This document shows, piece by piece, positions 1 through 6,325 of a stretch of DNA of 32,204 nucleotides. The first letter of the stretch is position 1, and each line of letters starts with the position of its first letter. Origin of the DNA: Actinomycetota bacterium. GTDB taxonomy: Bacteria; Actinomycetota; Geothermincolia; Fen-727; JAQUKT01. The translations under genes and the position numbers were made by a program. Below the pieces are notes generated by a model. The model was not told the DNA's origin and made no database searches. It saw only the letters and a list, made by a program, of their open reading frames with translations. The stretch covers positions 1-32,204 of the forward strand of contig JAQUKT010000013.1 of the NCBI GenBank assembly GCA_028718945.1, read 5' to 3'.

Positions 1-38
1 CTTGACCCTACATCCATTCCGATGTACACTTTCTTCAT
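1..38 (-). CDS. IS110-family transposase, N-terminal fragment (runs off the window)
   Basis: Read on the minus strand, an ATG at 38-36 opens a frame giving MKKVYIGMDVGS before the window ends. The short hydrophobic strand followed by GMDVGS is the typical start of IS110-family DEDD recombinases, where this Asp is the first catalytic acidic residue. A strong Shine-Dalgarno site (AAGGAGGG, forward 45-52) precedes the ATG. Only 12 residues are visible, so the family call rests on this motif and the context, and the rest of the gene lies outside the window. Family members catalyse RNA-guided insertion and excision of the element. A different transposase with a similar N-terminus remains possible. 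Confidence 0.6.
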   Translation of the reverse strand, partial: MKKVYIGMDVGS

Positions 39-93
39 GACGGACCCTCCTTTCACGCTACTTTTTACAAACAAGTTTAAAGGAGTGTCCGTC
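39..93 (-). promoter_or_regulatory. Hairpin that would bury the transposase ribosome-binding site
   Basis: Forward arms 39-53 and 79-93 are inverted copies matching at 14 of 15 positions, with a 25-nt loop. In the minus-strand transcript the 3' arm contains the AAGGAGGG Shine-Dalgarno sequence and ends directly against the AUG at 38. When folded, the hairpin would block ribosome entry, a known way of keeping transposase levels low. It could also serve as a DNA-level subterminal inverted repeat of the element; the sequence alone does not separate the two. Confidence 0.6.
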
Positions 94-104
94 TTCTTAA
101 TAAT

Positions 105-128
105 CCAGGTCTTGCAATAACACATTTT
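105..128 (+). repeat. Dispersed repeat copy A (5'-truncated)
   Basis: This matches the window-wide repeat from CAGGTCTTGC to ACACATTTT, but the leading GGGGT found in other copies is replaced by unrelated sequence. The loss of match at about 104/105 coincides with the end of the presumed IS110 flank, suggesting the mobile element entered this copy. A degraded second copy (AGGTCTTGCAAT, then ACATTT) follows at about 143-170. Confidence 0.75.
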
Positions 129-197
129 AGTGAAATGGGCTTAGGTCTTGCAATCATCAATCATACATTTAATCATCATACGCAAGGCAGGCAAAAC

Positions 198-226
198 AAA
201 TGTGTCATTGCAAGACCTGACCCCCC
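198..226 (-). repeat. Dispersed repeat copy B (inverted relative to A)
   Basis: This is a full-length copy in minus orientation, ending in a run of six C. It is inverted relative to copy A, so 105-226 could form a long hairpin with about 23-bp arms. It lies just ahead of hdrC. The outward TTGCAA (208-213) and TAATAT (232-237) are 18 bp apart, which resembles a weak promoter, although it would start transcription almost at the hdrC start codon. Confidence 0.8.
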
Positions 227-246
227 TATTGTAATATTTCGAGAAG

Positions 247-795
247 ATGGGAACAGAGATTTTCGAAAGAATCAGGGAAAAGACAGGAGAAAATGTCTCA
301 CTTTGCTACAGTTGCAGGAAGTGCTCTTCCGGCTGTCCCGTGGCGTTTGCGATGGATATCTTCCCTCACGAGGTGATGGGGCTTATATCTCTCGGAGAAG
401 AAAGGAGACTCCTTGAAAGTTCAACAATATGGCTTTGTGCGGCCTGCGAGACATGCTGCTTGAGATGTCCCAATGGGATTGATATAGCCGGTGTAATGGA
501 TGGATTGAGGCAAATCGCGATTGCCTCAAACGCGAAACCTTCAGAAAGCGAAATCGAGTCTTTTCATCGCGCCTTTCTTCTCGGTATTGAAGAATTCGGA
601 AGAACAAATGAGCCCGTTCTGATTGGAATATACAAGGCTTTGACGAGGCGCCTGATTGACGATTTGCATCTCGGAAGCATCATGCTCCTCAGGCGGAAAA
701 TAAAGTTAGTTCCAAAGTTTGTAAGAGACAGAAAGTCAATCGCGAAGATTTTCAGGGATTCTGGGTGGCGATTCCGAAGGGAGAGCAAGAATTGA
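247..795 (+). CDS. hdrC: Heterodisulfide reductase subunit C-like iron-sulfur protein
   Basis: This 182-residue cytosolic protein is the electron-relay subunit of HdrABC complexes. It carries two [4Fe-4S] motifs: CYSCRKCSSGCP (Cys 20, 23, 26, 30) and CAACETCCLRCP (Cys 64, 67, 70, 74). In HdrABC the subunit passes electrons between the flavin subunit HdrA and the catalytic HdrB. The length fits the family, and the basic C-terminal part holds no further clusters. The ATG at 247 is the only in-frame start after the upstream stop (232-234). Its Shine-Dalgarno match (GAGAAG) is weak and abuts the start. hdrB and hdrA follow directly, so co-transcription is very likely. The true partner redox couple in a bacterium without CoM/CoB is not known from the sequence. 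Confidence 0.9.
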   Translation: MGTEIFERIREKTGENVSLCYSCRKCSSGCPVAFAMDIFPHEVMGLISLGEERRLLESSTIWLCAACETCCLRCPNGIDIAGVMDGLRQIAIASNAKPSESEIESFHRAFLLGIEEFGRTNEPVLIGIYKALTRRLIDDLHLGSIMLLRRKIKLVPKFVRDRKSIAKIFRDSGWRFRRESKN

Positions 796-1676
796 AAAAC
801 CTTTCTTTTTCTTATTATCCCGGCTGTTCGCAAAGCGGGTCTGCTGAGGAATACGGGCTTTCATGCGAGGCTCTGTGCAAGGCGCTCGAAATAGAACTCA
901 TTGAGATTCCGGACTGGAATTGCTGCGGTGCTTCTTCCGCGCACATGACGGACGATTTTCTTTCGGTTGCTCTTCCCGCTCGCAATCTTGCTATTGCAAA
1001 GGAAAGAGGGCTTGACATCCTTGTTGCATGCGCGGCGTGCTATTCGAGGATGAGAATTGCCCAGCAAAGGCTCCTTGAAGACGAGGAACTTGCCATGAAT
1101 GTTGAGAGGACCATTGGGATGAACCCGCGCTTCGATGGCTCAATAAGGCATCTTCTTGATGTGATAGTCAACGATGTTGGTCTTGCGAATATGAAAAAAT
1201 GGAAGAGGAATGATCTTTCCGGCATTCGAGCGGTTCCTTACTATGGATGCCTTCTTGTCCGCCCTCGCGAGATTTGCGCTCTCGGTTCGACCGAAAATCC
1301 CACGGAGCTTGACGAGCTTCTGCGCTTTGCCGGCGTGGAAGTAATTGACTGGTCATACAAAACGGATTGCTGCGGAGGGAGACTTTCGCTTTCGAGGAGC
1401 GATATAGTTCACAGGCTGGTATCGGAACTATTCTCGAGGGCAAAGGAAGCAGGCGCAAATTCAATCGTTACCGCCTGCCCGATGTGCGCTTCAAATCTCG
1501 AGATGAGGCAGTCTCCGTCAAGATTGCGGTTTTCAATCGTTCATGAGATGCCTGTTTTCTATTTCACCGAGTTGCTTGGAATCGCTCTTGGTCTTTCTGG
1601 TTCACTGGGCTGGCTGAAAAGGCACATAATCAGCCCCGTGCCTCTTTTGAGAAGCGCAGGGATAGGGATTTCTTGA
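792..1676 (+). CDS. hdrB: Heterodisulfide reductase subunit B-like protein (two CCG domains)
   Basis: This 294-residue protein has two cysteine-rich CCG domains, which in HdrB bind the non-cubane [4Fe-4S] clusters that reduce disulfides. Domain 1 has YYPGC (Cys 12), NCCG (Cys 44/45) and CAAC (Cys 80/83). Domain 2 has YYGC, DCCGG and CPMC. I place the start at TTG 792: it has AAGGGAG (777-783) eight bases upstream, gives the family-typical beginning MKNLSFSYYPGC, and overlaps the hdrC stop as TTGA, indicating coupling. An in-frame ATG at 765 would add nine residues inside hdrC and lacks a good ribosome-binding site. hdrA follows with the same TTGA overlap. Confidence 0.9.
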   Translation: MKNLSFSYYPGCSQSGSAEEYGLSCEALCKALEIELIEIPDWNCCGASSAHMTDDFLSVALPARNLAIAKERGLDILVACAACYSRMRIAQQRLLEDEELAMNVERTIGMNPRFDGSIRHLLDVIVNDVGLANMKKWKRNDLSGIRAVPYYGCLLVRPREICALGSTENPTELDELLRFAGVEVIDWSYKTDCCGGRLSLSRSDIVHRLVSELFSRAKEAGANSIVTACPMCASNLEMRQSPSRLRFSIVHEMPVFYFTELLGIALGLSGSLGWLKRHIISPVPLLRSAGIGIS

Positions 1677-4600
1677 AAACAGGGGTTTTTATGCAGGCTG
1701 AAAGTAAAAAGGGGAAGGGAAAATCGAAGAAAGCAAAGGTTGAGTCTCCTATAGGAGCGAGAGAAAAGCCGGAGCCGAAGCGCTCGCGAGTAACGGGCGC
1801 CGCGATTGTTGTTGGAGGAGGGATTGGCGGTGTTCAGGCTTCCCTTGACCTTGTTGAGATGGGGTATAAGGTATATCTTCTCGAGTCATCTCCGTCACTG
1901 GGCGGAGTGATGGGTCAACTCGACAAAACTTTTCCCACAAACGATTGTTCGATGTGCATTCTTTCACCGAAACTGGTCGAAGCTGGCTCGAGCGAAAACA
2001 TAGAAATCCTTACTCTCACTGATGTCCTGTCCATTACTGGAAAGCCCGGTGATTTCAAGGCGCGGGTAAGGATTCGCCCGAGATATGTTGATGTCGAAAA
2101 ATGCACGGGCTGTGGGATTTGCTCCGAGAACTGCAGGGTTAAGGTGAAGGACCCGTACAACGCGAATCTCACAAGAGTTCCGCTGATAAGGGTTCCATTT
2201 CCTCAGGCTGTTCCTCTTTCCGCTTTCATTGACCCTTCCAAGTGCCTTTTTTTGCTCAAAGGGAAATGCGGGAATTGCAAGGAAGTATGCGCGGCGGGAG
2301 CCGTGAATTTCAATGATAAGGAAAGAATCGAGGAAATAAGGGCTGGCTCGGTGATAATCGCCTCGGGTTTGAAAACTTTCGATGCCAGGAAAAGAGGTGA
2401 GTACGGATATGGAATATATCCAAACGTCATTACATCACTTGAGTTTGAGAGAATCCTTTGCGCGAGCGGACCGACTCAAGGTCGAGTAATAAGGAGAAAC
2501 GACGGGAAGCATGTCAAGAAAATAGGTTTTATTCAGTGCGTTGGTTCTCGCGATAAAGTCATTGGGAATTCTTACTGTTCATCCGTTTGCTGCATGTATT
2601 CCACCAAGGAAGCGATTATTGCGAAAGAGCACTCGCCGGAAATCGAACCAACGATTTTCTACATAGACACGAGGGCATGCTCGAAAGGATTCGAGGAATA
2701 TACAGAAAGGGCAAAAGAATTTCACGGCATAAGATACATAAGGTGCCTTCCCTCATTCGCGAAGGAAGTTGCCCCATCCGGGAACATCCTTTTAAGGTAC
2801 ATTGATGAGGGAGCGAACATAAAAGAGGAGGAGTTCGACCTTCTTGTCTTGAGCGTTGGTCTCGAGGCTGGTACTGGTGAGATTGCGAAATCAACGGGCG
2901 TTGAACTCGACCAGCATGGATTTGTCTCATCCCCCCCGGAAAACCCGGTTTCGACGAGCAGACCCGGGATATATGCGTGCGGGGTCGCTCTTTCGCCGAA
3001 GGATATTCCGGAGACAGTTGCGCAGGCGAGCGCTTCTGCTGGAATGGCATCGCTTGTCATGAAGGAAGCGCGTGGAAAACTCATGAAGCGAAAGGAATAT
3101 CCGCCGGAAAGAGAGATCTCGCCCGAACCAAGGATTGGCGTTGTTGTCTGTCATTGCGGAACGAACATAGGCGGAGTTGTCAATGTCAAAGAGGTTGTTG
3201 AGTTCGCGAAAGACCTTCCGGGAGTTGTTTTTTCGGATGAGAGAATCTACGCCTGCAGCCAGGACGCGCAGGAATGGATACGAGACATGATTGGGAAGCA
3301 TGACCTCAACAGGGTTGTTGTTGCCTCTTGCACCCCCAGAACTCACCAGCCACTTTTCAGAGAAACTCTCAAATCAGCGGGTCTCAACAAATATCTTTTC
3401 GAGATGGCAAACATAAGGGAGCACTGTTCATGGGTTCACATGAATTCACCGGAAGAGGCAACCGAAAAAGCGAAAACTCTTGTAAGGATGGCTGTAGCGA
3501 AGGCTTCTCTCTTAGTGCCTCTTGCTGAGGGCTCATCGCCGGTTGTTCACTCCGCGCTTGTGATTGGTGGCGGGGTTGCTGGAATGGTTGCCGCTTTGAA
3601 ACTTGCGGAAACCGGGTATCAGGTTTATCTCCTCGAGGGACAGGATTCGCTTGGCGGGAAAGCCCGGCATGTGAGAAAGACAATCGAGGGGATGGATGTT
3701 TCAGAATTCATTGAGAAAACAATAACGAGGGTAATGAGCCACCCGAGAATAGAAATATTTCTTGGGGCAAGGCTCAAAGAAATTGATGGATACATCGGGA
3801 GTTTTCGCTCGACGATTGAAGTGGGGGAAAGAGTTGAGGAAATCGAGCATGGCGTTGTGATTGTCGCGACTGGCGCAGAAGAGTACGTGCCGCGAAAAGG
3901 GGAGTACCTTTTCGGTCTGGACGAGAGAGTCATTACCCAAACGGAGTTCGAGCGAAGAATTTGGTGCGAGCCGGAAACTTTGAGGAATGTTCGAAGAGTT
4001 GCGATGATTCAGTGTGTTGGTTCGCGCTCGGAAGAGCACCCTTACTGCAGCAGGATTTGTTGCAGCGTGGCGGTGAAGAACTCACTTGCGTTTCTCGAGT
4101 TGAACCCTGATGCGGATGTTTCCATCTGCTATAAGGATGTAAGAACTTATGGTTTGAAGGAAGACTATTACTTCGAGGCAAGGGAGAAGGGCGTAAACTT
4201 CATAAGATTCAATGAAGAATATCCACCATCTGTTGGGAAGATTGGAGAAAAAATCGAGCTGAAAGTCAATGACGCGAATCTTAGTGCTCCATCCCATAAA
4301 TACAGGTTGCATTCGATCGCCGATCCATCCACACAAGAGCGTTCCGCTCCCTCCGAGTACAACAGAAGTACGCGTTGGTCGCGCGCCTTGCAGGAGCGTC
4401 GCCTCGACGCTCTCGGTACGATACCGCATTTATGGAACGGAACACTTAGTGCTGAGGAAATCAAACTCGAGCCTGACCTGGTCGTTCTTTCCTGCGGAAC
4501 TGTCGCGAACCCTTCCGCACAGGAGATCGCGCAGATGCTCAAAGTTCCTCTCGATTCAAACGGGTTCTTCCTCGAGGCGCATGTGAAACTTAAGCCCGTG

Positions 4601-4972
4601 GATTTTGCCACGGATGGAATCTTCGTCGCGGGACTGGCACATTATCCGAAGACAATAAGCGAATCAATCGACCAGGCAAATGCTGCTGCCTCGAGAGCAG
4701 AAACGATTCTTTCAAAAGAGGAAGTCATAACCGAGGGGACGGTTGCCTTCATTGACGAGGAAATTTGTACAGGTTGTGGGCAGTGCGTTTCTCTCTGCTC
4801 CTTCGGGGCTATTACCTTTGATGAGGAAAAGCGTGTCGCGGTGGTGAACCCTTCTTTGTGCAAGGGATGCGGGACCTGTTCATCAGCCTGTTACTCGGGA
4901 GCAAGCCGGATGCTTGGATTTACTCCCGAGCAGTTGTATTCACAGATTGAGGCTGCTTTTTTGAGTGTGTGA
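1673..4972 (+). CDS. hdrA: Heterodisulfide reductase subunit A-like flavoprotein, double-module form with an in-frame insertion
   Basis: This 1099-residue FAD and iron-sulfur protein is the electron-bifurcating or confurcating hub of HdrABC complexes. Module 1 (about 43-470) has the FAD motif GGGIGG (48-53), the HdrA-specific DCSMC (91-95), and two [4Fe-4S] motifs (Cys 144/147/150/154 and 191/199/202/206). Module 2 starts near residue 485 with the VVCHCGTNIGG domain that opens ordinary HdrA, then a second FAD motif GGGVAG (about 630), and ends with two ferredoxin motifs after residue 1033. The size is well above the roughly 650 residues of methanogen HdrA, as in bacterial duplicated forms. 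Residues 873-927 are foreign (see the insertion at 4280-4453). The start is TTG 1673, overlapping the hdrB stop; ATG 1691 with AGGGG five bases upstream is an alternative. Confidence 0.9.
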   Translation: MKTGVFMQAESKKGKGKSKKAKVESPIGAREKPEPKRSRVTGAAIVVGGGIGGVQASLDLVEMGYKVYLLESSPSLGGVMGQLDKTFPTNDCSMCILSPKLVEAGSSENIEILTLTDVLSITGKPGDFKARVRIRPRYVDVEKCTGCGICSENCRVKVKDPYNANLTRVPLIRVPFPQAVPLSAFIDPSKCLFLLKGKCGNCKEVCAAGAVNFNDKERIEEIRAGSVIIASGLKTFDARKRGEYGYGIYPNVITSLEFERILCASGPTQGRVIRRNDGKHVKKIGFIQCVGSRDKVIGNSYCSSVCCMYSTKEAIIAKEHSPEIEPTIFYIDTRACSKGFEEYTERAKEFHGIRYIRCLPSFAKEVAPSGNILLRYIDEGANIKEEEFDLLVLSVGLEAGTGEIAKSTGVELDQHGFVSSPPENPVSTSRPGIYACGVALSPKDIPETVAQASASAGMASLVMKEARGKLMKRKEYPPEREISPEPRIGVVVCHCGTNIGGVVNVKEVVEFAKDLPGVVFSDERIYACSQDAQEWIRDMIGKHDLNRVVVASCTPRTHQPLFRETLKSAGLNKYLFEMANIREHCSWVHMNSPEEATEKAKTLVRMAVAKASLLVPLAEGSSPVVHSALVIGGGVAGMVAALKLAETGYQVYLLEGQDSLGGKARHVRKTIEGMDVSEFIEKTITRVMSHPRIEIFLGARLKEIDGYIGSFRSTIEVGERVEEIEHGVVIVATGAEEYVPRKGEYLFGLDERVITQTEFERRIWCEPETLRNVRRVAMIQCVGSRSEEHPYCSRICCSVAVKNSLAFLELNPDADVSICYKDVRTYGLKEDYYFEAREKGVNFIRFNEEYPPSVGKIGEKIELKVNDANLSAPSHKYRLHSIADPSTQERSAPSEYNRSTRWSRALQERRLDALGTIPHLWNGTLSAEEIKLEPDLVVLSCGTVANPSAQEIAQMLKVPLDSNGFFLEAHVKLKPVDFATDGIFVAGLAHYPKTISESIDQANAAASRAETILSKEEVITEGTVAFIDEEICTGCGQCVSLCSFGAITFDEEKRVAVVNPSLCKGCGTCSSACYSGASRMLGFTPEQLYSQIEAAFLSV
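4280..4453 (-). mobile_element. In-frame 156-bp MITE-like structured insertion inside hdrA, with 9-bp target duplication
   Basis: The 9-mer CTTAGTGCT occurs at 4280-4288 and 4445-4453, exactly 165 bp (55 codons) apart. Removing one copy plus the 156 bp between them restores a normal HdrA reading (NLSA joined to EEIKLEPDLVVLS). The ends are inverted: 4287-4305 and 4424-4442 match at 14 of 19 positions, and all five differences are transitions that become G-U wobbles in minus-strand RNA, giving 19 continuous pairs. Internal hairpins are present at 4394-4412 (8-bp arms GAGCGTCG, 3-nt loop) and 4337-4349 (5-bp arms GAGCG). No stop codon occurs in the hdrA frame. It carries no transposase gene, so it would be mobilised in trans. 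I see no second copy in this window. Confidence 0.75.
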
Positions 4973-5033
4973 TTTGAGGGAAATAGGTGATTCTAAGTGG
5001 ATGATTTGAGGGAAATACGTGATGGCAAGCGAT
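4970..5033 (+). repeat. Imperfect 32-bp tandem duplication between hdrA and mvhD
   Basis: The segments 4970-4991 and 5002-5023 are 22 bp long, differ at one base, and are offset by 32 bp. Each includes TTGAGGGAAATA and GTGAT. The duplication therefore places one Shine-Dalgarno-like GAGGG at the hdrA stop codon and a second before the mvhD start. Confidence 0.8.
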
Positions 5034-5504
5034 GAAAATGTGTTATTGCAAGACCTGACCCCAATAAGGATAGTTGCGTTCCTTTGCAACTGGTGCTCTT
5101 ATGCGGGTGCTGACCTCGCGGGCGTGAGCAGGCTTTCATATCCAGCCAATGTGGTAACGATTAGGGTCATGTGCTCCGGGACGGTTTCTCCCTATCATGT
5201 ATTGAAGGCTTTTCAAAGCGGGGCTGACGGGGTTCTGATAACTGGTTGCCATATCGGGGATTGCCATTACCTGAAAGGAAACTACATGACCTACAAGCGC
5301 TTCCAAGTGATTCAGGGGCTGCTTCAATTTGTGGGGATTGAGCCCGAGAGGTTCAGGCTCGAATGGATATCGGCATCGGAAGGCGAGAAATTCGCGGAGA
5401 CGGTAAGAGACTTTACTGAGGAAGTGGGAAAACTCGGGGAAAGTCCTCTTGCGGATGAGCGGGAAGCCGCGAAATCAAGAGAAGCCTTGATGCGGAGGTT
5501 TTAG
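5022..5504 (+). CDS. mvhD: MvhD-type [2Fe-2S] electron-transfer subunit
   Basis: This 160-residue protein is homologous to the delta subunit of F420-non-reducing hydrogenase, which wires hydrogenase or formate dehydrogenase to HdrA. Diagnostic motifs are CNWCSYAGADLAGVSR (Cys 22, 25), VMCSG (Cys 51) and GCHIGDCHY (Cys 76, 81). Its position between hdrA and the formate dehydrogenase genes supports that coupling role. ATG 5022 has GAGGG (5008-5012) nine bases upstream; GTG 5019 is an alternative with a six-base spacer. Codons for about residues 5-13 (ENVLLQDLT) lie within a dispersed repeat, so the first 14 residues are an acquired extension ahead of the normal family start (IRIVAFLCNW). Confidence 0.92.
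   Translation: MASDENVLLQDLTPIRIVAFLCNWCSYAGADLAGVSRLSYPANVVTIRVMCSGTVSPYHVLKAFQSGADGVLITGCHIGDCHYLKGNYMTYKRFQVIQGLLQFVGIEPERFRLEWISASEGEKFAETVRDFTEEVGKLGESPLADEREAAKSREALMRRF
5035..5062 (-). repeat. Dispersed repeat copy C, inside the 5' coding end of mvhD
   Basis: This is a complete copy of the repeat in minus orientation (AAAATGTG through TGACCCC). It lies wholly within the mvhD frame without introducing a stop and supplies part of the N-terminus. Confidence 0.9.
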
Positions 5505-6308
5505 TTGAGCGTCAAAGAAGAAGCGAAAAATCTACTTGGAAAGGGAATGGACGGTGTTCTCTTCTATCAAATGAAAGATGGAAGCGCAATTCCGCATCTT
5601 TTCACTTCCAAGGACATTGATGAAATGCCGGATGTTCGAGAAATTCCGGATTCCGAGCGCTATCCGCTTTCGGATATTCTTTCAAAACTTCTAATGCGTT
5701 TTTCAAGCGCAAAGTTCGGTATAGTCGCGAGGGGATGCGACGAACGCGCGATAATCGAACTCGAAAAACACCAGCAGATTGATACAAGCAGGGTAAGCCT
5801 GATTGGTTTTGCCTGCTCCCCTGAACTTGCGAAGATTTGTTCGTGCTCAAAGCCCTATACCGAATCTCTTGCTGATGAAATGAATGAGGCTCAGGAAATT
5901 TCCCGTGGTATTGAAAGCGTTGAAAGAATGAGCACGCCCGCGCGGCTGGGCTTTTGGCTTTCGAATTTTTCCGTTTGCGTCAAATGCATGGGCTGCAGGA
6001 ATATTTGCCCCCTTTGCTTCTGCAAGGAATGCTCGCTTCAGGATGAGGATCTTGTGGAATCGGGAGTGCTTCCTCCTTCAATTCCGACTTTTCACCTACT
6101 GAGGGCCATTGACATGGCTGGAAGGTGTGTCATGTGCGGACTTTGCGAGGAGGCATGTCCCGCGGGAATTCCGCTAAGGACGCTGTACGGGAAGGTTTCC
6201 GAGATTGTCCGGGAGGAACTTGGATATGTTCCCGGCACAAGAGGCGTGAAGAGCCCGCTCGAGGAACTCGGTTCTTCAGTTGGTTCGGATGATGATTTGA
6301 AATCATGA
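5505..6308 (+). CDS. fdhB: FdhB/FrhB-family formate dehydrogenase beta-type iron-sulfur subunit
   Basis: This 267-residue protein links the formate dehydrogenase catalytic subunit to MvhD/Hdr. The N-terminal part resembles FrhB/FdhB (GIVARGCDERAIIEL near residue 72, IGFACS near 100). The C-terminal half holds two [4Fe-4S] motifs: CVKCMGCRNIC (Cys 158, 161, 164, 168), with a further Cys cluster LCFCKEC, and CVMCGLCEEACP (Cys 208, 211, 214, 218). It is a short member of the family; I see no clear flavin motif, so whether it keeps FAD is open. The start is TTG 5505, directly after the mvhD stop, with GGAGG at 5494-5498. fdhA follows after 17 bases. Confidence 0.8.
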   Translation: MSVKEEAKNLLGKGMDGVLFYQMKDGSAIPHLFTSKDIDEMPDVREIPDSERYPLSDILSKLLMRFSSAKFGIVARGCDERAIIELEKHQQIDTSRVSLIGFACSPELAKICSCSKPYTESLADEMNEAQEISRGIESVERMSTPARLGFWLSNFSVCVKCMGCRNICPLCFCKECSLQDEDLVESGVLPPSIPTFHLLRAIDMAGRCVMCGLCEEACPAGIPLRTLYGKVSEIVREELGYVPGTRGVKSPLEELGSSVGSDDDLKS

Positions 6309-6325
6309 AAGGGAAGCGTTTTTGA

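Noticed and set aside
39-230. An IS110 bridge RNA between the transposase start and hdrC
   Set aside because: Sequence from about 105 onward is dispersed repeat, leaving only about 66 bases of element flank, mostly taken by the ribosome-binding-site hairpin. This is too little for the usual guide RNA.
135-416. A 93-residue plus-strand open frame before hdrC
   Set aside because: It runs through repeats and into hdrC in the wrong frame; hdrC has clear iron-sulfur motifs.
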